Part shown: in pieces, positions 48,850 through 58,826 of the stretch
Position numbering within the stretch: position 1 is the stretch's first letter
How the letters are laid out: each line of letters begins with the position of its first letter
Source: Sphingobium cupriresistens
Lineage (GTDB): Bacteria > Pseudomonadota > Alphaproteobacteria > Sphingomonadales > Sphingomonadaceae
Direction: 5' to 3'
Length of the DNA: 64,000 nt
Assembly (NCBI RefSeq): GCF_004152865.1
Contig: NZ_SEOO01000001.1
Span: 62,001 to 126,000, forward strand
Program-made: the position numbers and the translations under genes
The notes under the pieces: generated by a model
Databases searched by the model: none
Told to the model about the DNA's origin: nothing
The model's input: the letters and a program-made list of their open reading frames with translations, nothing else

Positions 48850-51029
48850 GCGCCGCTGCTCTTTCGCGCCGGGGCTTCATCTCCGCTTCGCTGCTGGCGG
48901 GCGGCGGGTTGTTGTTCGACCTCAACGTGCCGCTGGCGCGGGCGGCCGACGGGACACCGGTGATCCTGACCGCCTTCATCCGCATCCTGCCCGACAACCG
49001 CGTCGTCATCGGCGCGAAAAATGCGGAGATCGGGCAGGGCGCCAAGACCATGCTGCCGATGATGATCGCCGAGGAACTGGGCGTCGACTGGAGCCAGGTG
49101 ACGATCGAGCAGACCCATGCCGACGCCAAGGTCTTCGGCGGCCAGAGCGCGGGTGGGAGCCGCACGACGCCGCGCGAATGGCTGCCTACGCGACAGGCGG
49201 GCGCAGCGGCGCGTGCGATGCTGGTCGCGGCGGCGGCGCAGGGCTGGGGTGTCGCGCCTGAAACGCTGAAGACGGCGGGCGGCACAGTCAGTGATCCAAA
49301 ATCAGGCAAGTCGGCGACTTATGTTTCGCTCGCCACGGCGGCGGCGAAACTGCCCGCGCCTGATCCGGCGACGCTCAAGCTGACGGACCCCGCCGATTTC
49401 CGCATCATCGGCCAGTCGGTCGTGGGCGTCGACACCCCCGCCATCGTCGCGGGCAAGCCGCTGTTCGGCATCGATTTCAAGCTGCCGAACATGCTCTACG
49501 CCGTTCTGGAAACCTGCCCGGCGTTCGGCGGCACGATCAAGTCCGTCAATCTGGACGAAGTGAAAGCGTTGCCCGGCGTGGCCCATGTGCTGTCGATCAA
49601 GGGCGACGGCACGCCGGAATCCGGCTTTGATGGCGTCGCCATCCTCTCGAAAAGCTGGTGGAGCGCCAACCAGGCGCGCGACGCGCTCAAGATCGACTGG
49701 GATGTCAGCGCGGTCAGCGGCTTTTCGACCGAAAGCTATGCGAGCCAGGCGGCGGCCAAGCGCAAGGGCAAGGCGGATGCCGACATCGTCCGCACCGGCG
49801 ACGTCGATGCCGCTTTCGCCAGCGCGGCCAAGACGGTCACGGCCGACTATGACTATCCCTTCCTCGCGCATGGCACGATGGAGCCGCAAAATTGCACCGC
49901 TTTGTTCAAGGACGGCGCGGTTGAAATCTGGGCGCCGACGCAAAATCCCGAAAGCGGGCGCGGGCTGGTGGCCAAGGCGCTGAACCTGCCGCCCGAAAAG
50001 ATTCGCATCAACTTCACCCGCATCGGCGGCGGCTTCGGTCGGCGGCTGATGAACGACTATATGGTGCAGGCGGCGTCGATCGCCGCGCAGGTGCCGGGCG
50101 TGCCGGTCAAGCTGCTGTGGAACAGGCAGCAGGATATCCAGCGCGATTTTTATCGCCCCGCCGGCTGGCACGGTTTCCGCGCCGCGCTCGACAAGGGCGG
50201 CAAGCTGACCGCCTTCCACGATCATTTCGTCACCTTCGGCAAGGATGGCAAGCCGGTGCGATCCGCGGAAATGCCCGCCAGCGAACTGCCCGCCGGTTTG
50301 ATCGACAATGTCCTGCTGGAACAGAGTTTCCTTTCCACCAACATGCCGACCGGCTGGCTGCGCGCGCCCGGCTCCAACGCGCTGGCCTTCGTCACCCAGG
50401 CCTTTCTCGACGAGGTCGCGCAGGCGGCGGGCAAGGATCTGCCGACCCTCATGCTGGAGCTGCTACGCGATCCAAAGGAACTGCCGCGCGGCCCCAACCA
50501 GCCGCCCTTCGTTACCGCCCGCGCGCAAGGCGTGATCGAAAAGGCGCTCGCCATGGGTGGCTGGGCGACGCGCAAGGCGCTGCCCAGGGGCACGGGCAAG
50601 GGCTTCGCCTTCTATTACAGCCATATGGGCTATTTCGCCGAAGTGCTGGAAGTGGCGATCGTCGATGGGATGCCCAAGGTGAAGACCGTCTGGGTCGCGG
50701 GCGATGTCGGCAGCCAGATCATCAACCCGATCAACGCGCTGCATCAGGCGCAAGGGTCTGTGATCGAGGGGCTGGGTCAGGCGCTGGCCGGTCAGCAGAT
50801 CACCCAGGTCGCCGGCGCGGTGGAGCAGGCCAATTACGATACCCACCCCTATCTGCGCATCGCCGATGCGCCGCGGATCGTGGTGGAGTTCGTGAAGACC
50901 GATTATCCGCCCACCGGCCTGGGCGAACCCGCCCTGCCGCCGGTCATCCCCGCCCTGGTCAACGCCATCCACGCCGCGACCGGCAAGCGCATCCGCACCC
51001 TGCCGGTTACGGCGGAGATGCTGGTTTAA
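48846..51029 (+). CDS. Tat-exported molybdenum hydroxylase large subunit (IorB/aldehyde oxidase-like)
   Basis: 727 residues. Twin-arginine signal [15 protein letters not shown], so the folded holoenzyme with its small subunit is exported to the periplasm. Molybdopterin region: [41 protein letters not shown], and catalytic-Glu region [18 protein letters not shown]. The family oxidises N-heterocycles or aldehydes. In this context an aldehyde made by amine oxidation is a plausible substrate (inference). Confidence 0.9.
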   Translation: MSAAALSRRGFISASLLAGGGLLFDLNVPLARAADGTPVILTAFIRILPDNRVVIGAKNAEIGQGAKTMLPMMIAEELGVDWSQVTIEQTHADAKVFGGQSAGGSRTTPREWLPTRQAGAAARAMLVAAAAQGWGVAPETLKTAGGTVSDPKSGKSATYVSLATAAAKLPAPDPATLKLTDPADFRIIGQSVVGVDTPAIVAGKPLFGIDFKLPNMLYAVLETCPAFGGTIKSVNLDEVKALPGVAHVLSIKGDGTPESGFDGVAILSKSWWSANQARDALKIDWDVSAVSGFSTESYASQAAAKRKGKADADIVRTGDVDAAFASAAKTVTADYDYPFLAHGTMEPQNCTALFKDGAVEIWAPTQNPESGRGLVAKALNLPPEKIRINFTRIGGGFGRRLMNDYMVQAASIAAQVPGVPVKLLWNRQQDIQRDFYRPAGWHGFRAALDKGGKLTAFHDHFVTFGKDGKPVRSAEMPASELPAGLIDNVLLEQSFLSTNMPTGWLRAPGSNALAFVTQAFLDEVAQAAGKDLPTLMLELLRDPKELPRGPNQPPFVTARAQGVIEKALAMGGWATRKALPRGTGKGFAFYYSHMGYFAEVLEVAIVDGMPKVKTVWVAGDVGSQIINPINALHQAQGSVIEGLGQALAGQQITQVAGAVEQANYDTHPYLRIADAPRIVVEFVKTDYPPTGLGEPALPPVIPALVNAIHAATGKRIRTLPVTAEMLV

Positions 51030-51060
51030 TAGGCCTCGTTGCTATCGCCGGGGGCTGCAC

Positions 51061-51081
51061 CCATGCGTCATTTGACGTAGG
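51061..51081 (+). promoter_or_regulatory. Island regulon box, site 5 (ppiC-hupE-sulfotransferase)
   Basis: Plus-strand CCATGCGTCATTTGACGTAG: T-G-CGTC instead of TACGTC, with a second half-site making CGTCA-TT-TGACG a palindrome. CATAACCT follows with its TA 41 bases on, before the PpiC gene. Confidence 0.6.
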
Positions 51082-51149
51082 TGGACGAGTCCGCAGGATC
51101 GTCATAACCTTTGCGAAGAACGCCCGCTCCATCGGGCGGGTGTGAAAGG

Positions 51150-51965
51150 ATGCACGCGCTGATGCGCCGTTTGACTGCCCCGCTGCGCGCTTTGGCGGCG
51201 CGCGATCCGTTCCTCGTCTTTGTGGTCGTGTCGGGGGCGATCTTCGTGCTCTATTGGGCGGTGACGGCCAGTCGCGCGACGATCGACGTGCCGCTGTCGG
51301 TTCAGAAAAGCCTGTCCGACGATTATGAGATGATGGCGGGCAGGAAGCCCGATGCGCAGGCCAAGGCCAAGCTGATCCACGATTATGTCGCCGACGAACT
51401 GCTGTTCCGCGAAGCGGTGGAGCGGGGGATGCACATGACCGACAAGACCACCAAGCAGCGGCTGATCGATCGGGTCCGTTTCATGATCGCGGGCGCGCCT
51501 GCCGAACCGAGCGAAGACCAGTTGATGGGCTATTATGCCGGTCATCGCGATCTCTATCGCGCCGAACCGCGCATGTCGCTCGACCATGTCTTTTTCGAGC
51601 GGAAGCCGGCGGATGCGCCCGCGATGCTGGCGACGCTGCGCGCGGGCGGCACGGTCAAGGGCGATGATTTCTGGATGGGCCACGACCTGCCCAACTACGG
51701 CGAATCCATGGTGCGCGGGATGTTTGGCCAGCCCTTCACCGATGCGCTGAAAAAGGCGCCGGCCGGGGCGTGGATCGGCCCGCTCCAATCGACCCGTGGC
51801 TGGCATTTTGCGCGGGTGCGCGATCGCGGCCCGTCCGCGATGCTGCCCTATACCGATGTGCGCGATCAGGTGAGCCAGGACTATCTGGCCGCGGAAACCG
51901 GCGCGCTGGTCGAGAAGGAAGTGCGCAAGCTTGAAAGCGCCTACCGCATCCAGGTGGAGCAATGA
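51150..51965 (+). CDS. Membrane-anchored periplasmic PpiC-type peptidyl-prolyl isomerase
   Basis: 271 residues. One membrane helix (LVFVVVSGAIFVLYWAV, ~25-42). Then a helical region (DYVADELLFREAVERGMHM) and a parvulin-like domain (RMSLDHVFFERKPADAPAMLATLRAG, PLQSTRGWHFARV), the layout of PpiD/SurA-type chaperones. The next gene overlaps by four bases. ATG 51162 is an alternative start. Confidence 0.8.
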   Translation: MHALMRRLTAPLRALAARDPFLVFVVVSGAIFVLYWAVTASRATIDVPLSVQKSLSDDYEMMAGRKPDAQAKAKLIHDYVADELLFREAVERGMHMTDKTTKQRLIDRVRFMIAGAPAEPSEDQLMGYYAGHRDLYRAEPRMSLDHVFFERKPADAPAMLATLRAGGTVKGDDFWMGHDLPNYGESMVRGMFGQPFTDALKKAPAGAWIGPLQSTRGWHFARVRDRGPSAMLPYTDVRDQVSQDYLAAETGALVEKEVRKLESAYRIQVEQ

Positions 51966-52966
51966 TGGTGCGCCGCCTGCTGCTGATCCTGACGCTGTTC
52001 CTGGGCTTGGCCGCCCCGGCGCAGGCGGACGTGTTCCGCGTCGGCGATTTCAATATCCAGCAGGGCGCGGACCCCGGCAGTTTCGAATTGAGCGCGTCGG
52101 TCCCGTCGGTCCTCGCCAGCGACAAGCCGCTCGGCCTGCCCGAAGGGTGCCGCGAAACCAGCCGGGAGAGGCTGACCGAAACGGTGATGACCCGCTATGC
52201 GATCGGCATCGCCTGCGACCGGGCGCTGGGGGTCGACGATGCGATCGTTACCCCCTGGGCGGTCGATGGCGGCACATTTCTGTCCACCGCCACCGGCGCG
52301 CGGGTGCAGCAGGCGCTCCAGCCCGACGGCGACAGCCTGTCGCTGCCGATCGGTGAGACGGCGGCGCGGACGCGCGCCCTGCCCGAAATCGCGGTCGAAT
52401 ATACGGGACAGGGCATCGTCCACATATTGGGCGGCTGGGATCATCTGGCCTTCGTCCTGTGCCTCTGCCTGCTGGCGCGCGGGCACTTCCTGCTGGGGTT
52501 GGTGACGACCTTCACCATCGGCCATTCGCTCAGCCTGGCGCTGGCCTTCTTCGACATCGTCACCGTGCCGGTTCCGCCGGTGGAGGCGGTGATCGCGCTG
52601 TCCATCGCGTTCATGGCGCGCGAAGCGATCCGCGCGAAAGAGGAGGACAGGGCCGATCCGGCCAAGCGTCGCCGGCAACTGACTGTCGTGGCGGGCTTTG
52701 GTTTGCTTCATGGGCTGGGCTTTGCGACGGTGCTACGCGAACTGGGCGTCGCGCCGCAGGAAAGGCTGTCGGGGCTGCTCTTCTTCAACGGGGGCGTCGA
52801 GCTGGGGCAGTTGATCTTCGTCGCCTGCGTCCTGGGCGCGCTGAAGCTGGCGGCGATCTTCGATCGCGACCAATGGGTGCGGCAGGCCGCGCTTTATGGC
52901 GCCGGGATCGTCGGTTGTTTCTGGGTGATGGAGCGGGTGGCGGGCTTCACCTTGGGGATGGCATGA
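51962..52966 (+). CDS. HupE/UreJ-family membrane protein, possible nickel permease
   Basis: 334 residues. Signal peptide (LLLILTLFLGLAAPAQA), an outside domain to ~150, then about six membrane segments with GWDHLAFVLCLCLL, TIGHSLSLALAF and GFGLLHGLGFATVLRELG. These His-containing motifs match HupE/UreJ, nickel or cobalt permeases linked to hydrogenase and urease. A nickel role suits the urease operon, though members with this long N-terminal domain may do something else. Confidence 0.8.
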   Translation: MMVRRLLLILTLFLGLAAPAQADVFRVGDFNIQQGADPGSFELSASVPSVLASDKPLGLPEGCRETSRERLTETVMTRYAIGIACDRALGVDDAIVTPWAVDGGTFLSTATGARVQQALQPDGDSLSLPIGETAARTRALPEIAVEYTGQGIVHILGGWDHLAFVLCLCLLARGHFLLGLVTTFTIGHSLSLALAFFDIVTVPVPPVEAVIALSIAFMAREAIRAKEEDRADPAKRRRQLTVVAGFGLLHGLGFATVLRELGVAPQERLSGLLFFNGGVELGQLIFVACVLGALKLAAIFDRDQWVRQAALYGAGIVGCFWVMERVAGFTLGMA

Positions 52967-54528
52967 GCCTGGAGGCGCTGACTCGCGCGGCGCTGGCGCG
53001 GGGCGATTTGACCGCTGCGGCGCAGGCGGCGCAACGCCTGGCGATGGAGCAGCCCGAACGCCCCGCCGGTTTCTTCCTGCTGGGCATGGCGGCGGCCGAA
53101 GCGGGGCAGATGGCCAAGGCGCTGCCTATGCTGGAACAGGCGGTGGCGCGGGGTGGGCAGGCCGAGCATCTCGCCCAATATGCGCGCCTGCTCATCCTGC
53201 TGCGGCGCGATGGCGAGGCTGGCAGGGCGGCGCGCGATGCGTTGGCGGCAGCCCCGGACGATGCGCTGACGCTCGATACGATCGGCTGCGTGCTGGCGCG
53301 GCTGGGCGATCATGCGGCGTCGGTTGCGCCGTTCGAGGGGGCGGTGGCGGCCGAGCCGGATAATCTGAGCTATCGCTACAATCTTGCTGCCGCCTGCGGT
53401 TTCACCGGGCGGGTCGATGCGGCGCGGGATCATTATGAGGTGATATTGCGCGCCGATCCGGGGGACGCGCGGGTCCATTATGCGCTGGCCATTCTGTCGC
53501 GGCAGAGCGTACAGGCCAATCACGTGCCGCGACTGGAGGGGGCCTTGGCGAAAGCGCAGCGGTCCGAAGACAGGCTGCGCATTCGCTATGCGCTGGCCAA
53601 GAGCCATGAGGATATAGGGAACGCCGCCGACGCTTTCGCCCATCTTGCTGCGGCCAATGCTGCGCACAAACAGGCGATCGGCTATGATTTTGCGGCCGAT
53701 GCGGCGATCTTCGACGCGATCGAACGGTTGTTTGCGGACGGCGCGCCCAAAGGTTGGGGCGCGGGACTGGACGATCCTGCGCCGATCTTCGTCACCGGTA
53801 TGCCGCGCACTGGCACGACCTTGGTCGATCGCATCCTGTCGTCCCACTGCCAAGTCGGGTCGGCGGGCGAGTTGCAGGCGATGCCGCTGGCGGTGAAGCA
53901 ATTGTCTGGCACGCGATCCCGGCTGGTGATCGACCCGGATACGATCGCGGCGAGTGGGGGGGCAGACCCGCTAGCGATGGGACAGGCCTATATGACGCGC
54001 GCCAGCCATCATCGGCCCGACGGGAAGGCGCGCTTTACCGACAAGCTGCCGGCTAATTTTCTTTATGTCGGCCATATCCTGCACGCGCTGCCGCAGGCGA
54101 AGATCGTCTGCCTGCGCCGCCATCCGATGGATACGCTGTGGAGCAACTATAAGAATCTCTTCGCCAGCCAGTCGGCTTATTACGCCTATAGCTATGACCT
54201 GATGGACATTGCGCGCTATTATGCGCGCTTCGACCGACTGATGGCGCTGTGGGATCGACTGTTTTCCGGCCGGGTGCTCCAGTTTTCCTATGAAGCATTG
54301 GTCGCCGATCAGGAGGGCCAGACGCGCCGCCTGCTGGACCATTGCGGGCTGGAATGGGACGCAGCCTGCCTGTCCTTCCATGAAAACAAGGCGGCGGTCG
54401 CGACGCCCAGCGCGGCGCAGGTGCGCCGTCCGCTCAATGCCGATGCGGTGGCGCGCTGGAAACGGCATGAAGGGGCGCTGGTCCCGGTCCGCGACTGGCT
54501 AGTGGCGCAGGGCATCGCCGTGGCCTGA
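52963..54528 (+). CDS. TPR-sulfotransferase fusion protein
   Basis: 521 residues. N-terminal ~250 residues are TPR repeats (e.g. RPAGFFLLGMAAAEAGQMAK, NLSYRYNLAAACGFTGRVD). The C-terminal sulfotransferase domain has the 5'-phosphosulfate loop FVTGMPRTGTTLVDRILSSH and the 3'-phosphate motif CLRRHPMDTLWSNYKNLF. PAPS-dependent sulfation of an unknown acceptor, or a related use of the fold. Overlaps the HupE gene stop (ATGA). Confidence 0.88.
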   Translation: MSLEALTRAALARGDLTAAAQAAQRLAMEQPERPAGFFLLGMAAAEAGQMAKALPMLEQAVARGGQAEHLAQYARLLILLRRDGEAGRAARDALAAAPDDALTLDTIGCVLARLGDHAASVAPFEGAVAAEPDNLSYRYNLAAACGFTGRVDAARDHYEVILRADPGDARVHYALAILSRQSVQANHVPRLEGALAKAQRSEDRLRIRYALAKSHEDIGNAADAFAHLAAANAAHKQAIGYDFAADAAIFDAIERLFADGAPKGWGAGLDDPAPIFVTGMPRTGTTLVDRILSSHCQVGSAGELQAMPLAVKQLSGTRSRLVIDPDTIAASGGADPLAMGQAYMTRASHHRPDGKARFTDKLPANFLYVGHILHALPQAKIVCLRRHPMDTLWSNYKNLFASQSAYYAYSYDLMDIARYYARFDRLMALWDRLFSGRVLQFSYEALVADQEGQTRRLLDHCGLEWDAACLSFHENKAAVATPSAAQVRRPLNADAVARWKRHEGALVPVRDWLVAQGIAVA

Positions 54529-54593
54529 GCGGCGCAGTCTCGGCGATCTTTCCAACATCGTTTTTGTATGTCAGGCACGGCGTGGACGGGACC

Positions 54594-54630
54594 AAAAAAG
54601 GGCGTCTTCCAATCTGGAAGACGCCCTTCT
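54594..54630. terminator. Strong bidirectional terminator
   Basis: GGGCGTCTTCC (54600-54610) pairs perfectly with 54616-54626, five-base loop, with AAAAAA on the left and TT on the right; strongest in the leftward direction, ending the TonB receptor gene. Confidence 0.85.
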
Positions 54631-54649
54631 CCTATCCTGTAAACCGCGA

Positions 54650-57031
54650 TCAGAACTTCAGGCGGCTTTCGACGCCGATCACGCGCGGCTGCGCGACCGA
54701 CTGGGCATAGCCGCGATAGATGACGCCGTCGTTGACCAGGCCATAGCGGGTCAGGTCGTTGCCAATGCCCGTGATCGCATATTTGTCGAAGATGTTGTTG
54801 GCGAACACCCCGATTTCATAGGCGTCGGTCTTGTAGCTGATGTTCGCGCGGCTCATTGTGTAGGCCGGGATACGCTCGCCACCGCCACGCAGGCCCGGAC
54901 GGCTGTAGATGCCGCCGGTGTAGGTGGTGGTCCAGCCCAGCACCAATGCGTTGTCACCCATGGGAATATCGTAGGTGACGCCGATGGCGCCGCTGTTCTT
55001 GGTCGAACCCGGCAGGCGGTCGCCAGCGAACACATCGACCAGATCGCCGCCCTGGACTGACAGAAGCTGTGGCACATCCTCGGTCAGCTTCGCGTCGAGA
55101 TAGCTGTAGTTGCCGCGAATGGAGAGGCCTTGGATCGGCCGCGCATCGAAGGAGAATTCGATGCCCTTCGATTCCGCCGCGCCGCCATTGGTGATGATGC
55201 CGATCGCGCCATTGGCGGTCTGGCCATCCAGCTGGATACCGTTCCATTTGATCTTGAACGCCGACAGGCTCATCGACAGCTTGCGATCGAACAACTGGGC
55301 GCGAACGCCGATTTCGGCATTCTTGACCGCGTCCGGTCCATAAGACAGTTCGTTTTCAAGTGCGCAGAGATTCTGGCCAGGCGGCAGCGGCAGGACGCAG
55401 GGCGCGACGCGATTGACACCCCCGATGCGATAGCCCTTCGAATAGGTGCCCCACACCATCAGGTCCGGTGTGATGTTGTAGGAGCTGTTGAACTTCCAGA
55501 CCGTGCCGTCCTTGCCGGTCGAACCGGCGCGCGAGCGGAAGTTGATCGCAGGAAAAGTTTGGAACAGTGGCAAGGCGGTGCCGCCCAGCACGTCGGCGGC
55601 ATATTTGAAATAGCGGATGCCCGCCGTCACCTGCCATTGCGGCGTGATCCTGAAGCTGCCTTCGCCGAAGATCGCTTTCTCGTCGAGCTTGGTCTTTACA
55701 TAGGACGCATACTCGACTTCGTCAGGCCGATTGATGCCCGCATAGGCCGGGTAACCAGGCACGATCTCACGATAGTCGGAATTGGTGCTCTGCCGATTCC
55801 AGAAGCCGCCCAAGACCCAGCTGAACGGGCCGCCATGGGTGGAAACCAGCCGCACTTCCTGATTATATTGCTCGTCCGTGCCACGCGATTGGGTATAGCC
55901 GGAGAAGGCCGGGAACAGTTCGTAATCATAGTCGAGGTCGAGCAGCAGATCGGTCACGTCGATCGAGCTGCGGCGTTTCTTGTTGGTGTATGCCGACACG
56001 AAGATCGCCTGCGCCACGTCGGCGATATTGCCCTGCACTTCGAGCGAAACGAGCTGCGAGGTGCGCTTGGACGGCTCGGCGGAGCGCCATGGCGCTTCAT
56101 ATCTGCCTTCGCCAATCACATTGCCACCGGTCGCCTGGCGGCCCTGGGTCTTGGTCTGCTGGAAGGCGTAAGTGAAATAGGCCTGGAAATCCGCGCCCGT
56201 GAAACCGAGCTGGTTGCGGCTGGTGAAGGTCTTTTCGGAGTTCAGATCCTTGCGGCCCGCGAAGTTCGCCGCCTTGTCGGCATCGGTGCCGGTGGGGTTG
56301 GCGACGCTGCCCGGTTGGGGCAGGGACGTGCCGGGCGATTTGAGGATGAACGGATAATCGATGAAGCCGGGATCGTAATAATAGCCGGTGACGGTACGGA
56401 AGGCGATCGCGTCCTTGACGATCGGGACGTTGAGCACGCCGTAACCAACATAGCCGATGCCCTTGCTATGGGCGACGTCATAGGCGCGGCCATAGACTTC
56501 GCCGCTGAATTGGGTCGGATCGGGGCGGTTGGGGATATAACGGATCGCGCCGGCCAGCGTACCCAGACCGTAAAGCGTGCCCTGTGGGCCGAGCAGCGTT
56601 TCGACGCGCTCCAGATCGATCAGCTTGTAATCGACATAGAGCGGCACATCGCCCAGATAGATGCCGATCGCGGTATCGCTGTTGCCGCCGGTGGAGCTGG
56701 TGTCGCTGGCCGAAAGACCGCGCATCACGATGTTGGCTGCGCCATAGGGGCCAGTATCGGTGATGGTGATGCCCGGCGTAAAGGCGGCGATGTCGCGGAT
56801 GTCATCGATCTGCTGGCTGGCCAGCTGCTCGGCGCCCACGGCCGAAATATTGATCGGCGTTTCCATCAGCGTGGTGCTGCGGCGGGTGCCGGTGACGACG
56901 ATGACGTCGCCGTCCGCTTCGGCCGCTGTAGCGGCGGGCGCGGTCTGGGCCATGGCGGGCATGGCCGCCGCGGCGCTGGATATGATCGTCGCGGACAATA
57001 GTCCCAGCTTGAGCTTTGCGCGATACGACAT
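54650..57031 (-). CDS. TonB-dependent outer membrane receptor
   Basis: 793 residues. Signal peptide (LGLLSATIISSAAAAMPAMAQ), TonB-box-like DVIVVTGTRR, plug domain (ETPINISAVGAEQLASQQIDDIRDI, RGLSASD, RVETLLGPQGTLYG) and a beta barrel ending VIGVESRLKF with the terminal Phe. AAGGGGA lies six bases before the ATG. No FecR or sigma factor nearby. Regulon box 6 suggests uptake of the island's substrate, but the ligand is unknown. Confidence 0.93.
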   Translation of the reverse strand: MSYRAKLKLGLLSATIISSAAAAMPAMAQTAPAATAAEADGDVIVVTGTRRSTTLMETPINISAVGAEQLASQQIDDIRDIAAFTPGITITDTGPYGAANIVMRGLSASDTSSTGGNSDTAIGIYLGDVPLYVDYKLIDLERVETLLGPQGTLYGLGTLAGAIRYIPNRPDPTQFSGEVYGRAYDVAHSKGIGYVGYGVLNVPIVKDAIAFRTVTGYYYDPGFIDYPFILKSPGTSLPQPGSVANPTGTDADKAANFAGRKDLNSEKTFTSRNQLGFTGADFQAYFTYAFQQTKTQGRQATGGNVIGEGRYEAPWRSAEPSKRTSQLVSLEVQGNIADVAQAIFVSAYTNKKRRSSIDVTDLLLDLDYDYELFPAFSGYTQSRGTDEQYNQEVRLVSTHGGPFSWVLGGFWNRQSTNSDYREIVPGYPAYAGINRPDEVEYASYVKTKLDEKAIFGEGSFRITPQWQVTAGIRYFKYAADVLGGTALPLFQTFPAINFRSRAGSTGKDGTVWKFNSSYNITPDLMVWGTYSKGYRIGGVNRVAPCVLPLPPGQNLCALENELSYGPDAVKNAEIGVRAQLFDRKLSMSLSAFKIKWNGIQLDGQTANGAIGIITNGGAAESKGIEFSFDARPIQGLSIRGNYSYLDAKLTEDVPQLLSVQGGDLVDVFAGDRLPGSTKNSGAIGVTYDIPMGDNALVLGWTTTYTGGIYSRPGLRGGGERIPAYTMSRANISYKTDAYEIGVFANNIFDKYAITGIGNDLTRYGLVNDGVIYRGYAQSVAQPRVIGVESRLKF

Positions 57032-57191
57032 GGTGTTCCCCTTCTTTTTGCAATTCTTCCCCGGTCGTAATCCTCTGCCTGGATCGGCCATGGCGTGCAT
57101 GTGACGCAGCCATGGCGCGGCGGGCGGCATGACCTGCCGCCTCTTGGCTTTTGGCATGGCGCAGAGGCTATGGAGCGCGCAGGCACTCAAA

Positions 57192-57212
57192 CATGGGGCA
57201 TTTGACGTAGCT
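57192..57212 (-). promoter_or_regulatory. Island regulon box, site 6 (TonB receptor)
   Basis: Minus-strand AGCTACGTCAAATGCCCCAT; CATAGCCT follows with its TA 39 bases after the box T. The transcript would carry a leader of roughly 130 bases. Confidence 0.7.
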
Positions 57213-57238
57213 TGTCCGTCTATCCCGCCATGGCGCGG

Positions 57239-57259
57239 TCCTACGTCAAACGCCCTATT
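57239..57259 (+). promoter_or_regulatory. Island regulon box, site 7 (ureohydrolase A-B-C)
   Basis: Plus-strand TCCTACGTCAAACGCCCTAT; CCTACCCA follows with its TA 40 bases after the box T. Shares 16 consecutive bases with site 4. Confidence 0.7.
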
Positions 57260-57356
57260 GGGATCGAGGGGGCGGACCGCCTACCCATCGGGTCGAAGGC
57301 GGATTTTCCGCCCCCTTCCTGATGCCTATGCCCGCTTGCGGGGCTGGAGACTATGC

Positions 57357-58826
57357 ATGTCGTCAATGACCGCCATCACGGGATGGAGCATGGCCGGGAT
57401 CGCGGCGATGGGCGCTGCGATAGCGGGCGTGCCCGATCGCAATGCCGGCACCCCCGCGATGCAGACGCCGCTGGAAGATGATATGGGTCGGCCCAAGCCG
57501 CTGGAGCTGCCCAAGGATGTCGAGGCGAAGCTGGCGGGTGTCGATCAGGCGAAGATCGATTTCCTGAAAAGCGGCGTCACTGGCCGCTATGTCGAAAAGG
57601 ACGCATTGTTCGACCGCATCCGCAAGGGCACACCGGAAGAGATCAGCGCCTATATCGATGCGATGCAGGCGCTCCACGCGCAGGTGGAATATAAGGCCGG
57701 GCGCGATCTGGCCGCCATTCCGCTCGACACCCGCTCGCCCTGGTTCAACGCCTGGAAGGCGAGGCGATCGGGCGCGCTCGATCCCAAGCGGGCGGCCGGC
57801 CCGATCGAACTGACCCGCTATGTCGGCGGCTGGGGCGGCGGCTTTGCCACCTTTGCCGGCGCGCCGGCGGCGATGACACCGGACGATCTGGTTGCGGGCA
57901 AGGTGGACGTCGCGATCGTCGGCGCGCCGCTCGACATGGGATCGGGCTGGCGCAACGCGATCGACGGGCCGCGTGCGATGCGCATGACCGGCGGCGCGGC
58001 CGGCAACGACATGTATTCGATGATCAACCCCAACGCCGCGCTCAAGATCGTCGACTATGGCGACATCGCCATCGACCAGAACAGCACTGAACGCAGCGTC
58101 GATCATGTGCGCGACATGGTGGGCGAGATTGCCAAGACCGGAGCGATCCCGATCGTCATTGGCGGCGACCACAGTCTGGAATATCCCAATGTCGCGGCAG
58201 CCGCAGACGTGCATGGGAAAGGCAATGTCAGCGTCATCCACTTCGACAGCCATTATGATATCGGGCGCGGGCGCGTGCATCTGCTCGATCATGGCCAGCC
58301 GGTCTATCGCGTCATCAGCGAAGGCCATGTTCGCGGCAGCGACTATATCCAGGTCGGCCTGCGCGCCCGTGGTCCCGACCTCGAAACCTTCGGCTGGATG
58401 CGCAACAAGGGGATGCGTTATCACACCATGGTCGAGGTCGAGAAATGGGGCTGGGACAAGGTGATGGCCCGCGCGCTCAAGGAAGCGCGGGAAAAGGCCA
58501 AGAAGCTGTGGATCAGCTTTGACGTGGACGTGCTGGACCCCGCTTTTATGCCCGGCACCGGCACGCCCGTTCCCGGCGGCCTGACGATGCGCGAAGCGCA
58601 GCCGATCATGCGCAACCTGTGCGCCCAGAACGACATTGCGGGTATCGATATCGTTGAAGTCGCGCCCTATCTCGACACCAGCTACAAGACCGCGCTCAAC
58701 AGCAATTTCCTGCTGAACGCCTGCCTGGCCGGCATCGCCATGCGCAAGAAGGGGCTGAAGCCCGGCTATCTAAACCCTGTTTCGGTCGATCACGGGCTGG
58801 ACGCTTATTATGGGAAGAAGAACTGA
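57357..58826 (+). CDS. Ureohydrolase, long form A
   Basis: 489 residues. Starts MSSMTAITGWSMAGIAAMG, a hydrophobic segment without basic residues, so export is uncertain. Extension to ~180 with TPEEISAYIDAMQALHAQVE. Catalytic domain intact: His272 (GGDHS), Asp297/His299/Asp301 (FDSHYD), Asp389/Asp391 (FDVDVLDP), Glu434 (DIVEVAP). Should release urea from a guanidino substrate. GGAGA six bases before the ATG. Its stop overlaps gene B by one base. Closest relative in view is gene C. Confidence 0.85.
   Translation: MSSMTAITGWSMAGIAAMGAAIAGVPDRNAGTPAMQTPLEDDMGRPKPLELPKDVEAKLAGVDQAKIDFLKSGVTGRYVEKDALFDRIRKGTPEEISAYIDAMQALHAQVEYKAGRDLAAIPLDTRSPWFNAWKARRSGALDPKRAAGPIELTRYVGGWGGGFATFAGAPAAMTPDDLVAGKVDVAIVGAPLDMGSGWRNAIDGPRAMRMTGGAAGNDMYSMINPNAALKIVDYGDIAIDQNSTERSVDHVRDMVGEIAKTGAIPIVIGGDHSLEYPNVAAAADVHGKGNVSVIHFDSHYDIGRGRVHLLDHGQPVYRVISEGHVRGSDYIQVGLRARGPDLETFGWMRNKGMRYHTMVEVEKWGWDKVMARALKEAREKAKKLWISFDVDVLDPAFMPGTGTPVPGGLTMREAQPIMRNLCAQNDIAGIDIVEVAPYLDTSYKTALNSNFLLNACLAGIAMRKKGLKPGYLNPVSVDHGLDAYYGKKN

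Larger units (their letters stand above)
57032..57356. promoter_or_regulatory. Divergent control region between TonB receptor and ureohydrolase A
   Basis: 325 bases without a gene, containing back-to-back boxes 6 and 7, only 26 bases apart, each with a -10-like element on its own side. Nothing else recognised. Confidence 0.7.

Noticed and set aside
55130-57001. A 623-codon plus-strand open frame opposite the TonB receptor
   Set aside because: Its composition is Arg/Ala/Asp/Gly-rich without any domain, and the minus strand encodes a complete receptor with signal peptide, plug and terminal Phe.
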